Below are positions 13,262 to 22,385 of a DNA stretch of 32,964 bases, in pieces. This DNA comes from Bacteroidota bacterium (GTDB lineage Bacteria; Bacteroidota; Bacteroidia; AKYH767-A; OLB10): the NCBI GenBank assembly GCA_029547265.1, contig JAKPPP010000112.1:1-32964 (forward strand), in the 5' to 3' direction. The notes below the pieces were generated by a model that was given only the letters and a program-made list of their open reading frames with translations, did not search any database and was not told the DNA's origin. Positions within the stretch are counted from its first letter, which is position 1; each line of letters starts with the position of its first letter. Position numbers and translations under genes: made by a program.

Positions 13262-15766
13262 CTAGAACTGTTGTCCGATAGTGAAGTGGAAGTTAGCTCC
13301 GCTATTGGCTTTCGATCCTTCAATATCATCAAATCCGTATCCCCAGTCAAGTCCGAGTAATCCGAACATCGGTAAGAAAATCCTTACCCCCATACCCGCT
13401 GATCTTTTTAACGATGTAGGGTTGAAGTTCTTCATTCCCATGAAGTTATTACCGCCTTCAACAAATCCTAAGGCATATATTGTTGCTGAAGGATTTAAAG
13501 AAATCGGGAATCGTAATTCCATGGTGAACTTATCGTAGGCTGTTCCTCCAACCGTATTTCCGTTGATTTTCGGAGTAACTGAGTTGTTTTGGTACCCTCT
13601 TAGGGCGATGATTTCACGTCCATCGAGCGAGTATCCGGATAGTCCGTCACCACCTAGGTAGAACCTTTCGAACGGACTTTGTCCGATATCGTTGTTATAA
13701 TATCCTAAGAACCCGAATTGTGCTTTATTATACAATACGAACTTCCCTAAGCTCTTATACCACGCTCCGCTGAATTTCCACTTGTGGTATTCAATCCACT
13801 TGTACTTCACATTATATGAAGCCGTAGCATAGTCAGTCTTTTTATCTAAAAGCGAGAATGGAGGAGTTAATTGAAGCGTCATCGATAACTGAGATCCGCT
13901 TCTGATCCAAATAAATCCGTCGACCGAATTTCTCGAGATCGTTTGTTGGAAGCTTAGGTTATTCGATGATCCATCGGTAAACAAGAATGTTCCCGACCAT
14001 TGATTCAATGCATAATTCTGGAATGAAATCTCATGGTATAATGTGAAGAAGTCATCCGGCCATTTTAAGCGTCGTCCTAGTCCTACCGATGCTCCGCTGA
14101 TAGTTAAGTCGGAACGAGCAGGATCGTCTTTCTTTAATCCGTCGGTTTGCACTGAGCGGAAAACCGATACACTTAATGAATTCGGTTTTTTACCTCCTAG
14201 CCAAGGCTCGGTAAACGACATGTTATAACTCTGGAAATAGCGACCGTTAGATTGGAAACGGATGCTTAGCTTTTGTCCGTCGCCCGATGGCAATGGAGTC
14301 CATGTATTTTTCTTCGGAATATTTCTCAACGAGAAATTATTGAAGCTTACACCTAAGGTTCCTACCACGCCGGCGCCACCGCCCCAGCCACCTGAAAGTT
14401 CAAGTTGATCAGAAGGGCGTTCTTCAACGATGTATTCGATATCTACTGTTCCGTCGGCAGGGTTCGGCTTCGGATTAACATTCAATTTTTCTTGATCGAA
14501 ATATCCTAACTGCGCTAACTCACGTTGAGTTCTGATGATGTCGGAACGATTGAATAATTGTCCCGGTTGAGTTCTGATTTCTCGCAATACAACTTTATCG
14601 TTCGTCTTGGTGTTTCCAATAACGGTTACCTTATTTACGATAGCTTGTTTTCCCTCGTAAATACGCATCTCAACGTCGATAGAGTCGCCCGTAACTAATA
14701 CTTCAACAGGAGTAACAGAGAAGAAAAGATAACCATCATCCATGTATAAAGACGATACATCTCTACCACTTTGGCTGAGGTATAAACCTTCCTCCATTTT
14801 TTGCTGATTATAAATATCACCTTTCGAAATATTTAAAATCTGCTTTAATGTTTCGGTTGAATATTTAGTGTTTCCGATCCAAGAAATATTTCTGAAATAG
14901 TACTTATGACCTTCTTCAATATTTACATAAAGATCGATCGACTTTTTATTATGTTTTACGATGCTATCTGAAACAACGGCCGCATCTCTAAATCCTTTTG
15001 CATTATAAGAAGCAACAATTTTTTCTTTATCCTTCTCTAATGCTTCATCACTATATTTCGAAGAAGTAAATATTTTATACCAAGCGCGTTCTTTGCTGCC
15101 TTTCATTTTGCGCTTCAACTTTTTATCGCTGAATTCTTTATTTCCTGAAAGGATAACCTCATTAATTTTAATACGATGTTTGTTGCTTACGCTGATGCGC
15201 ATCATTTGAGAGTTTGCGCCTCCGGTAGTATCTTTTTCAGTCGTGATTTTTACATCAACGAATAAATATCCTTTATCGATAAAGTGATTTTTCACTTGGT
15301 TTATCGACATCTGGATTAGGTTTTCTGTAACTACTTTTCCTTTTACCAGTTGTAATTTCTCACGTAGTTTATCAGCTTCACCTTTACTCACTCCCTCGAA
15401 TGAAAATTTCGAAAGGCGAGGACGTTCTTGCAATCTGAATTCAAGGAAAATTCTGTTATCAACGATTTTTGTTGCTACCACTTTCACATCTGAAAGCAAT
15501 CCTTGTTTCCATAAGTTCTCGATAGCAGAAGAAATTTTATCGCCCGGAATTTTATACTTCTCTCCGATGTTTAATCCGGTAAGTGTAATGAGTACGCTCT
15601 CGTCGAGGTACTGAACTCCTGATACGGTAATTCCGCCCAATTCATATTCTTTGGGAGTGCTATAATCAATTAAGTCCTCATTGTTTCCCAATTGAATCTG
15701 GGCATATGAAGGCAGTGCAAATAGCAGCAACAACAGGCAGGCGAAGCTGCGGAAATTATTAAGCAT
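13262..15766 (-). CDS. bamA: outer-membrane protein assembly factor BamA
   Basis: The central Omp85 insertase that folds barrels into the outer membrane. The 834-residue protein has a signal peptide (LLLLLFALPSYAQ). A POTRA series occupies about residues 40-440 (for example ITVSGVQYLDESVL, LSKFSFEGVSKGEADKL, KINEVILSGNKEFSDKKL, YYFRNISWIGNTKYS, VNKVTVIGNTKTNDKVV), so five POTRA domains. A 16-strand barrel region follows, with SGGWGGG at its start and the loop-6 motif LRGY. It ends in a beta-signal with C-terminal Phe (FTIGQQF). Its ATG overlaps the end of uppS by eight bases. Start chosen at ATG 15766, which begins the signal peptide, over a GTG at 15811. Confidence 0.96.
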   Translation of the reverse strand: MLNNFRSFACLLLLLFALPSYAQIQLGNNEDLIDYSTPKEYELGGITVSGVQYLDESVLITLTGLNIGEKYKIPGDKISSAIENLWKQGLLSDVKVVATKIVDNRIFLEFRLQERPRLSKFSFEGVSKGEADKLREKLQLVKGKVVTENLIQMSINQVKNHFIDKGYLFVDVKITTEKDTTGGANSQMMRISVSNKHRIKINEVILSGNKEFSDKKLKRKMKGSKERAWYKIFTSSKYSDEALEKDKEKIVASYNAKGFRDAAVVSDSIVKHNKKSIDLYVNIEEGHKYYFRNISWIGNTKYSTETLKQILNISKGDIYNQQKMEEGLYLSQSGRDVSSLYMDDGYLFFSVTPVEVLVTGDSIDVEMRIYEGKQAIVNKVTVIGNTKTNDKVVLREIRTQPGQLFNRSDIIRTQRELAQLGYFDQEKLNVNPKPNPADGTVDIEYIVEERPSDQLELSGGWGGGAGVVGTLGVSFNNFSLRNIPKKNTWTPLPSGDGQKLSIRFQSNGRYFQSYNMSFTEPWLGGKKPNSLSVSVFRSVQTDGLKKDDPARSDLTISGASVGLGRRLKWPDDFFTLYHEISFQNYALNQWSGTFLFTDGSSNNLSFQQTISRNSVDGFIWIRSGSQLSMTLQLTPPFSLLDKKTDYATASYNVKYKWIEYHKWKFSGAWYKSLGKFVLYNKAQFGFLGYYNNDIGQSPFERFYLGGDGLSGYSLDGREIIALRGYQNNSVTPKINGNTVGGTAYDKFTMELRFPISLNPSATIYALGFVEGGNNFMGMKNFNPTSLKRSAGMGVRIFLPMFGLLGLDWGYGFDDIEGSKANSGANFHFTIGQQF

Positions 15767-16511
15767 GTTTTGGATTGAGTTGTTCGGATACTTTACCAAA
15801 GCGACGTTCACGACCCTGATAATCGACTATGGCTTCATAGAGATCTTCTTTGCGGAAGTCGGGCCATAATTTAGGGGTAAAGTATAATTCGGCGTAGGCA
15901 ATTTGCCACAATAGATAATTGCTGATACGTGACTCGCCGCTGGTGCGGATCATCAGTTCAGGGTCAGGCCATCCTGCAGTGCAGAGGTGATCTGATATAG
16001 TTGCTTCATCAATCTTATCGGGATCGATGTCGCCGGCTTTCACTTTAGCAGCGATAGCTTTCACGGCACGTGTAATTTCCCATCTTGAGCTATAGCTCAA
16101 TGCAAGTACTAAAGTCATTCTGGTATTTCCCGATGTTTCGTCGATTGCTTTTTGCAATTTCTTGTAAACGCCGGAAGGGAGGCTTTCAGTATCTCCGATG
16201 GTCGCTAATCTGATATTATTTTTCATCAGGGTAGCAGTTTCTTTCGAAATGGTTTGCACCAAAAGCGACATTAAAGCATCGATTTCGAATTTCGGGCGAC
16301 TCCAGTTTTCGGTACTGAAGGCGTAAAGTGTCAGGAATTTAACTCCTATTTCTGCTGCTGCTTCTACGGTGTCGCGAACAGCGGTAACCCCATGCTGATG
16401 ACCAAAGGTGCGGATCTTTCCTTGTTGCTTAGCCCAACGCCCGTTCCCATCCATAATGATGGCAATATGCGAAGGAAGTTTAGCGGCGTCGATTTGTTCT
16501 TTAGTAATCAT
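15759..16511 (-). CDS. uppS: undecaprenyl diphosphate synthase (cis-prenyltransferase)
   Basis: It condenses isopentenyl diphosphate units to make the C55 carrier lipid for peptidoglycan and O-antigen. The 250-residue length fits. Motifs: HIAIIMDGNGRWA with catalytic D21, FGHQHGV, YAFSTENWSRP, and the C-terminal PDPELMIRTSGESRISNYLLWQ and AYAELYF binding motifs. The last eight bases overlap the bamA start, so the two are translationally coupled. Two DUF6089 genes lie upstream on the same strand. Confidence 0.97.
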   Translation of the reverse strand: MITKEQIDAAKLPSHIAIIMDGNGRWAKQQGKIRTFGHQHGVTAVRDTVEAAAEIGVKFLTLYAFSTENWSRPKFEIDALMSLLVQTISKETATLMKNNIRLATIGDTESLPSGVYKKLQKAIDETSGNTRMTLVLALSYSSRWEITRAVKAIAAKVKAGDIDPDKIDEATISDHLCTAGWPDPELMIRTSGESRISNYLLWQIAYAELYFTPKLWPDFRKEDLYEAIVDYQGRERRFGKVSEQLNPKHA

Positions 16512-16595
16512 AACTTATGAGGGGCACAAAGGTAATAAAACCATTACCTTTCGAGTTGATTTTGTCGCAATTAACCGTGGTTTAACCTCAAAAAA

Positions 16596-17459
16596 TCACC
16601 AAAGCTTAATTCGGAACGGCCGACAGGAGTCGATATAGTGTTTCGAGAGCGTATAAGTGAACTGAACTCCGGTAAATACATACCAATCGCGCTGAGAGGT
16701 GTCGCCACGCTGACGCCCCACATTTCCACCCGGTGCCTTGCTGAACGAGCGGTCGGAGAGGATAGCTGCCGTCTTGCCATATTCTACTCGTATGGCATTC
16801 GGGTCGGCATATGTAGCATGCACATCGTCGACGTAGTCGGTATATGTTTTTCGTACTGCACTTTCGATGGTGCATCCCCAACGGCGGCCGAGCTTGAATT
16901 TCATTCCTCCTCCAAAAACAAAAGCGGCGGAAGTTCGGCGGTATAATTTTTCATCGGGACTGGCTGAAGTTCCTTGTCCTTCGGTGCCTAAAGGCTGAAG
17001 TTCAACGTATTCGCCATTATAAAGCGCTTTGGGATTAAAGTGAAACACCGAAAATCCCGCTAGAATATAAGGGGTAGCTTTTGTTGAAGGATTTGCTGTT
17101 TGATAAGGGAAAAAGTTGAACTCAAACTGTCCTGTCAACTCCAGAATATGGCTTTTGAAATTGAGATTTCTGTTTCTGCTGAATTCGTCCTTAGCATCAG
17201 CATCATCAGCAGTAATATGTCCGTAGTTTAATGCACCTTTAAATGCCCAGTGGTTGCTGTAACTTCTGCGGTATAAAAGTCCTATCGCCGGGCGATTATT
17301 TTTGGTGTCGTACATCTGAGGATGTAAGTCCCCTTTGTAGTTCATAACACCCAACATCACACCCATTTCCCTCGACTGAGAGAAAATTTTAAAGGGTAAT
17401 GCCAGTAAAACAATAAAGGCAATCGAATATTTCAACATCTGCACATTAACGATTTTCAT
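16596..17459 (-). CDS. DUF6089 outer-membrane barrel protein (second copy)
   Basis: A 287-residue protein with a signal peptide (IAFIVLLALPFKIFSQ). Like its upstream neighbour it has the DUF6089 pattern: an early glycine-rich strand (MGVMLGVMNYKGDL), NRNLNFKSHILELTGQFEFNF, AGFSVFHFNPKA, LQPLGTEGQG, CTIESAVRKTYTDYVDDV, and GNVGRQRGD near the end. It is predicted to be an eight-strand-type barrel of the outer membrane with unknown role. The two copies are tandem paralogues with diverged flanks, 35 bases apart. ATG 17459 is used; an internal ATG at codon 8 would also give a signal peptide. Confidence 0.85.
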   Translation of the reverse strand: MKIVNVQMLKYSIAFIVLLALPFKIFSQSREMGVMLGVMNYKGDLHPQMYDTKNNRPAIGLLYRRSYSNHWAFKGALNYGHITADDADAKDEFSRNRNLNFKSHILELTGQFEFNFFPYQTANPSTKATPYILAGFSVFHFNPKALYNGEYVELQPLGTEGQGTSASPDEKLYRRTSAAFVFGGGMKFKLGRRWGCTIESAVRKTYTDYVDDVHATYADPNAIRVEYGKTAAILSDRSFSKAPGGNVGRQRGDTSQRDWYVFTGVQFTYTLSKHYIDSCRPFRIKLW

Positions 17460-17494
17460 AGCAGTATATTGCCGAAAACCAGAGACAAAACCTA

Positions 17495-18400
17495 TTAGAA
17501 AATAGGGAAGTTGGTTCTGCCGGTTCTTAATTTATAATGGATACTGAAAATCATGAACATGTATGCATCTTTATCGCTAGGGTCGCCACGTTGAGAACCA
17601 ACATTAGTAGCAGGAGTTTCAACCAATGACGGATCAGCTAATGCAGCAGCTATTGGTCCGTTTGCTTGAGATATAGCGTCGTTGTCGTAGTAAGTCTTAC
17701 TTACATCATCGATGTAGTCAGTAAATGTTTTGCGGATCCCGAATTCAAATCCCATACCCCAGCGACGGTTGAAGAAATATCGTCCACCGAAACCAATAGG
17801 GATACAAAGTTGAGTGCGTTTATATTTTGAACGAGCCGGTGAAATGCCTTGACCTTCAGTTCCTAACGGCTGTAGTTCATACCATTCTTTGTTCAATTCT
17901 CCCTTCGGGTTGAAGTGGAAAACACCAATTCCGGCGAATACATACATGGAAGCTTCGAAAGTGCTGTTTCTTTTCACACCACGTAATCGGTAGATACCTC
18001 CTTCACGAGAAGAAAGGAACGAGAACTCGAAATTGGTATTGAACTCGTAAATATTCGATTTGAAGTTCAGATTTCTGTTATGTCTGAACTGTTCAGTTGT
18101 CAATTTATCGTCGCCACGAACTTGACCGTATGTCAAATGCGAGTGAATGGCCATTACCGGGCTGATCTTATAACGCATTCCCACAGCTACTGAAGGACGA
18201 GTAGTGCTAATTTCCAAATCTTTGAAACCGTCGGTACCAATTTGATTGGCTCCGCCCAATTCTCCTAGGAAGTTAGATGCTCCGATTCCTGCGCTCCATT
18301 CATAGCGATACGCTTTCCAGCGAGCTCTAAGTCGTTGAGCCTCAGTTACTGACGAGGAAAATAATAGAATAAATAAGATTGCGAGTAGGTTCTTTTTCAT
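17495..18400 (-). CDS. DUF6089 outer-membrane barrel protein (first copy)
   Basis: A 301-residue protein with signal peptide MKKNLLAILFILLFSSSVTEAQ. It matches DUF6089: YEWSAGIGASNFLGELGG, RHNRNLNFKSNIYEFNTNFEFSF, FAGIGVFHFNPKGE, LQPLGTEGQG, MGFEFGIRKTFTDYIDDVS and NVGSQRGDPSDKDAYMF. The motif order is the same as in the downstream copy, with an insert around residues 125-145 (SSREGGIYRLRGVKRNS). Members are common near uppS and bamA in Bacteroidota, which hints at a place in envelope assembly, but no function is established as far as I know. nadK lies 84 bases upstream. Confidence 0.87.
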   Translation of the reverse strand: MKKNLLAILFILLFSSSVTEAQRLRARWKAYRYEWSAGIGASNFLGELGGANQIGTDGFKDLEISTTRPSVAVGMRYKISPVMAIHSHLTYGQVRGDDKLTTEQFRHNRNLNFKSNIYEFNTNFEFSFLSSREGGIYRLRGVKRNSTFEASMYVFAGIGVFHFNPKGELNKEWYELQPLGTEGQGISPARSKYKRTQLCIPIGFGGRYFFNRRWGMGFEFGIRKTFTDYIDDVSKTYYDNDAISQANGPIAAALADPSLVETPATNVGSQRGDPSDKDAYMFMIFSIHYKLRTGRTNFPIF

Positions 18401-18484
18401 AGGGTGACAATCAGGCCTAAGTACAAAAGTAATATTTTACATGAATCATAATCATGTAAAGGTGAATTTTCGTGCTAAAAAGTC

Positions 18485-19363
18485 TCAATTTCTCGTATCG
18501 AGACCCCAATTTAATTTCTTTCTGAGGGTGTCAAGGAAGTTATCATTTCCCATTCTAACCAAGTTTATGGTGAATTCAGCACGTCGAACTGCTAACGAAA
18601 TCGACGAGTCGATGGTTACAGATCGTGAGTCGAGGGAAGCTAAGAAGTACTGAGATCTTCCTTGAACTTCCAACGAAATTACGTTTTCATCCGATACTAC
18701 AATCGGTCGAACATTGAGGTTATGTGGTGCAATCGGGGTAATAACGAAATTGCCGGAGTAGGGAGCAACAATCGGTCCGCCGCAACTAAGCGAATAGCCC
18801 GTTGATCCTGTCGGGGTGGAGATGATTAGTCCGTCGGCCCAATAGGAGTTTAAATATTCTCCGTTCAAATAGGTATTAATGATAATCATACTCGAACTGT
18901 CCTTTTTGTGAATGGTCAATTCATTGAGTGCGAAGTTGGCTTCTCCGAAAATTTTTACGTTCGACTCGAGTCTTAATAGACGTCGTTTATCGAGCGAGAA
19001 ATGCCCTTTCATTAAGCTTTCGATAGCACCTGCAATTTCTTCGGCAGCGATGCTGGAAAGGAATCCCAAGCGACCGATATTAATACCTAAAACCGGTATG
19101 CCGCTATCTTGAATTTGCGTTACTGTATCGAGAATGGTGCCATCACCTCCAATGCTAAACATAAAATCTACTTCTCCGCGAATTTCCGATCCTGAATTAT
19201 AGATGTCGAATTTTCCTTTGTCGGGGAGAAGATGTTTAACCTGATTATAAAATGGTTGATAGACAATTAGTCGGCAGGAGTGTTTTATCAATTCATCAAA
19301 CAGCCTTGCAATAAAGGGATGATGAGACTCAGATACCTGACGAGCGTAGAGGGCAATTTTCAT
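18485..19363 (-). CDS. nadK: NAD kinase
   Basis: It phosphorylates NAD to NADP in the cytoplasm. The 292-residue length fits. It carries the diagnostic SIGGDGT motif (residues 70-76), GINIGRLGFLSS, ALNELTIHK with the conserved Asn-Glu pair, and the glycine-rich DGLIISTPTGSTGYSLSCGGP stretch that contacts the nucleotide. It lies in a minus-strand row between an Omp85-like gene and the DUF6089 pair, 52 and 84 bases away. Confidence 0.97.
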   Translation of the reverse strand: MKIALYARQVSESHHPFIARLFDELIKHSCRLIVYQPFYNQVKHLLPDKGKFDIYNSGSEIRGEVDFMFSIGGDGTILDTVTQIQDSGIPVLGINIGRLGFLSSIAAEEIAGAIESLMKGHFSLDKRRLLRLESNVKIFGEANFALNELTIHKKDSSSMIIINTYLNGEYLNSYWADGLIISTPTGSTGYSLSCGGPIVAPYSGNFVITPIAPHNLNVRPIVVSDENVISLEVQGRSQYFLASLDSRSVTIDSSISLAVRRAEFTINLVRMGNDNFLDTLRKKLNWGLDTRN

Positions 19364-19415
19364 TCAAACAATTTGATGTAAAAATACATTAATTGTGGAA
19401 TTTAAGCCATGCTTT

Positions 19416-20831
19416 TTAGAAGGATGTTCCGATATGGAAAAATAATCCGCTTTCGTTAAGTCGATTTATAGCAAATTCGAATCTGAAAACTAAGTCGTAA
19501 TACGTCACGTAATCATATCCGATTCCGTAGCTGTATTGCCATGAATTATTCAGTGGATTAAATTCAGCATATTGTCGATCGCTTACATATCCGGCATCAA
19601 AAAATGCATTGAGGTACATCGAAACCGGTATCAATCGGAATTTGTCGGAACGGATAATTGGCGCTTTATATACCTTGGTAGGCATTAATGTATATTTAAA
19701 GTTAGAGCGAAAGAGTGCAAAATTTTGTCCGTTCATCACATAATAATCATACCCTCTGATATAGTCATTTCCATATCCTAATGCTCGTTGATTCGAGTAA
19801 GGAGCATCGTCTCTTTGCACAACTCTTCCTTTCACCATTCCTGAAATATTGAATCGTTGCGCTATTGGTTGATACTTTCTGAATGCTAATGATAGTCCGA
19901 TGAGATGAGGTTCGTTTTTTAATAATCCGAATCCCGTTTTATAAATATCAGCTTCGAATAAATATCCGCGTTGAGCATAAGCTTGGTAGTCGCGTTTATC
20001 GAGACGGAAATTCCACCCGATCGATAAGTACTGTTGTTGCGTTTTTCCGTCGATGAAAAAATCATTGTTCATTTCGAGAACGGTATCAACCGTAGATACT
20101 TTTTTGTACTCGAAAGTAGTATTGAAATACTGATATAATCCGTTGCGTTTTGTTACACGCACAAATGCCGAAAGATCACGACGAACATAGCGATCGGGAT
20201 CTTTATAAAACAGCAATTTATTTTGATAAGTATTATAAGCGATTTCGTGATTACGTGTAGTGAAAACTCCTGCAGTAAATCCGAGATTTTGTTTACGATT
20301 GATGTAAGGAATAGTATATGCTAATCCTAGTCGTTGAGAGTAGCCAAGCAAGAATTGTACTTGTAAAATTTCATCACGTCCGCGGAAATTTTCTTGACGC
20401 ACATACATGCCATAGTTCGTTCGACTCAAATCCTTTTTGCTGAACCATTCGTTAAAATTTCTATCGGCAATTTCGAAGATAGGCATAGGCCACAAATACC
20501 ATCGTTCAGTAACTTGTATATGAACATCGGTATGTTCTCCTATACCTTGAAAATATTTAATATCAACGAAGTTGAACAAGCCGATATTCATTAGGTTTTC
20601 TCGGCTTTTTTCGATTGACGTTTCTAATACATATTTAGGTAAAGTATCGCCTTCGTGAAATAGTAATTCACGAGTGATAATATGCTCTTTGGTTTTGTTA
20701 TTACCGGTGATGATAATTCGATCGATGATGCTCTCGCTATTCACTAAGCTGTCGCGATAATTTTGACCGAAGCTCAAAGCAGAGCTCAGTACAAAAAACA
20801 AAAAGAAAGACAGTTGTAAATGTTTAACCAT
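19416..20831 (-). CDS. small Omp85-family protein with one POTRA domain
   Basis: A 471-residue exported protein (signal peptide ending LSFGQ). Residues about 35-115 form a single POTRA domain: IIDRIIITGNNKTKEHIITREL, then SRENLMNIGLFNFVDI. The remainder is a barrel with the Omp85 loop-6 motif in NDYIRGYDYYV and a beta-signal ending FFHIGTSF with terminal Phe. It is far shorter than BamA (834 residues, five POTRA) in the same cluster, so it is not the essential BamA. Candidates are a TamA-like, patatin-free Omp85, or a barrel for a specific export task; I cannot choose. Gene order CBS protein, this gene, nadK, all minus with short gaps, suggests one transcript. Confidence 0.85.
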   Translation of the reverse strand: MVKHLQLSFFLFFVLSSALSFGQNYRDSLVNSESIIDRIIITGNNKTKEHIITRELLFHEGDTLPKYVLETSIEKSRENLMNIGLFNFVDIKYFQGIGEHTDVHIQVTERWYLWPMPIFEIADRNFNEWFSKKDLSRTNYGMYVRQENFRGRDEILQVQFLLGYSQRLGLAYTIPYINRKQNLGFTAGVFTTRNHEIAYNTYQNKLLFYKDPDRYVRRDLSAFVRVTKRNGLYQYFNTTFEYKKVSTVDTVLEMNNDFFIDGKTQQQYLSIGWNFRLDKRDYQAYAQRGYLFEADIYKTGFGLLKNEPHLIGLSLAFRKYQPIAQRFNISGMVKGRVVQRDDAPYSNQRALGYGNDYIRGYDYYVMNGQNFALFRSNFKYTLMPTKVYKAPIIRSDKFRLIPVSMYLNAFFDAGYVSDRQYAEFNPLNNSWQYSYGIGYDYVTYYDLVFRFEFAINRLNESGLFFHIGTSF

Positions 20832-20858
20832 CAGGATTCGGTTCAGCCGGATTGCCGA

Positions 20859-21521
20859 TTACATATTCAAGTAATGCATCAATGAATCAAAACGATTTTT
20901 AAGATCATCGTTATGTTCACTTTGATGGTACGAAGCTACAACATTGTAGTTATAGCGGTAGAAAGAAGCCAGAATTCTGGATAAATCAACTTTATCTACC
21001 TTGATAGTTAACTCGATTTTCTGAGGATCATTAGTGGACGATATGCTGGCACTTAATAAATGAGCTCCGTCTGATTCAATAATCTGAGCAATTTGACTCA
21101 TTGAATAATCTTTGAATCCCATTTCGAGAATGATAATCCCGCCCGGCATATATACACTCTTGCTCTCAGCAAAGTAAGCAACCAAGTCGTTAACCGTTAC
21201 CAGTCCTGCGTACTCTTCTTCATTCGAAACAACAGGTACAAGGTCAAGCTTATGTAGTGAAGCTACTTTCGTAAGCTCGTAAACATGCTCGTTTTCATAA
21301 ACGAAAACGCGATTTAAATGCGCTCCTGAATCTTTAATTGTTGTATTGGCTAAAGCAGGGTTGGTGACATCCAGTTTATTGATCAATCCCAAGTATTCTC
21401 TCCCGCTGATTACCGGCAAGGCATTCACACGCAACTCGTCCATCCACATCAAAGCTCGCCCGCAGGTATCTCCGGGTTTCAAGGGTGGTACGTTATCTCT
21501 TATTAGTCTTGCAGCAAACAT
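20859..21521 (-). CDS. CBS-domain pair protein with ACT-like tail
   Basis: A 220-residue soluble protein. Two CBS domains fill about residues 1-60 (AARLIRDNVPPLKPGDT, VNALPVISGREYLGLI) and 75-130 (LDLVPVVSNEEEYAGLVTVNDLV). Residues about 140-205 read like an ACT-type ligand domain (GGIIILEMGFKDYSMSQIAQII, then KIELTIKVDKVDLSRILASFYR). CBS pairs bind adenine nucleotides; ACT folds bind small metabolites such as amino acids. This combination suggests a sensor without a catalytic part. It is the first gene of the minus-strand envelope series and has a clear -7 box upstream. Confidence 0.9.
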   Translation of the reverse strand: MFAARLIRDNVPPLKPGDTCGRALMWMDELRVNALPVISGREYLGLINKLDVTNPALANTTIKDSGAHLNRVFVYENEHVYELTKVASLHKLDLVPVVSNEEEYAGLVTVNDLVAYFAESKSVYMPGGIIILEMGFKDYSMSQIAQIIESDGAHLLSASISSTNDPQKIELTIKVDKVDLSRILASFYRYNYNVVASYHQSEHNDDLKNRFDSLMHYLNM

Positions 21522-21568
21522 ATTATCTTTTTATACGGATTTTCCCGCATAATGGTTCTGATTGTTCG

Positions 21569-21576
21569 CAAACATA
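21569..21576 (-). promoter_or_regulatory. -7 box before the CBS-led minus-strand series
   Basis: TATGTTTG on the minus strand is an exact TAnnTTTG match, 47 bases before ATG 21521. The nearest TTG lies 16 bases upstream rather than 19, so the -33 part is imperfect. Confidence 0.5.
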
Positions 21577-21671
21577 GTACTTTCGCAACACCCAAGCGGT
21601 TTTTTTCTGTTGATAGTTATTAACGTATAAAACCGTAAATAGTATTTGCATTGTTAAAAACTTATCCTATC

Positions 21672-22385
21672 GTGACAAAACTCAGTGTTAACATCAACAA
21701 AATAGCGACCATCCGAAATGCTCGTGGAGGCATGATTCCCAATGTAGTAGAGGCCGCTTTGAACATCGAAAAATATGGCGCTCATGGCATTACGGTGCAC
21801 CCGCGTCCCGATGGCCGACATATCCGTTATTCAGATGTTATTGATTTGTCGAAGGTTTTGACAACAGAGTTCAACATTGAAGGGTATCCTCAGCAAGACT
21901 TTCTCGATTTATGTTTGCAGGTGAATCCGCATCAGGTGACTTTAGTTCCCGATCCTCCCGATGTGCTTACTTCGAATGCAGGGTGGGACACCATAAAAAA
22001 CCGCGATTTCTTGAAAGAAGTGGTACAAACACTCAAAGCCAAAGGAATGAGAGTTTCTTTATTTGTTTGTGCCGATGTCGAAATGATTGAAAATGCCGTA
22101 GCTACAGGATGCGATCGCGTGGAACTTTATACCGAGTCATATGCATCGGAATATGCTCAAAATCGCGAAAAGGCCATTGCTCCCTTCGTGGAGGCGGCTA
22201 AAGCAGCGAATAGAGTAGGGTTGGGGCTGAATGCAGGACACGATTTGAGTCTCGAGAATTTGAAGTACTTCGCGAAGAATATTCCTGGGTTGTTGGAAGT
22301 CAGCATCGGACATGCACTTATCAGTGATGCTTTGTACTACGGACTAGAATCGACTGTAAAGAAATATTTAGATCAACTGAATTGA
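21672..22385 (+). CDS. pdxJ: pyridoxine 5'-phosphate synthase
   Basis: It condenses 1-deoxyxylulose 5-phosphate with 3-amino-2-oxopropyl phosphate to form pyridoxine 5'-phosphate, the last ring-forming step of the DXP-dependent vitamin B6 route. Family motifs are clear: KLSVNINKIATIRNARGG at the start, GAHGITVHPRPDGRHI, VTLVPDPPDVLTSNAGW, VELYTESYA, VGLGLNAGHDLSLENL and EVSIGHALISDAL. I set the start at GTG 21672, because family members begin right before KLSVNINK and the frame back to TTG 21651 adds unusual residues. This gives 237 residues. The stop overlaps the end of the convergent DUF817 gene by 13 bases. Confidence 0.95.
   Translation: MTKLSVNINKIATIRNARGGMIPNVVEAALNIEKYGAHGITVHPRPDGRHIRYSDVIDLSKVLTTEFNIEGYPQQDFLDLCLQVNPHQVTLVPDPPDVLTSNAGWDTIKNRDFLKEVVQTLKAKGMRVSLFVCADVEMIENAVATGCDRVELYTESYASEYAQNREKAIAPFVEAAKAANRVGLGLNAGHDLSLENLKYFAKNIPGLLEVSIGHALISDALYYGLESTVKKYLDQLN

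Noticed and set aside
16606-16946. Open frames on both strands within the second DUF6089 gene
   Set aside because: They are in other frames of a gene with a signal peptide and clear paralogue; composition is Arg/Cys-rich and no domain is visible.
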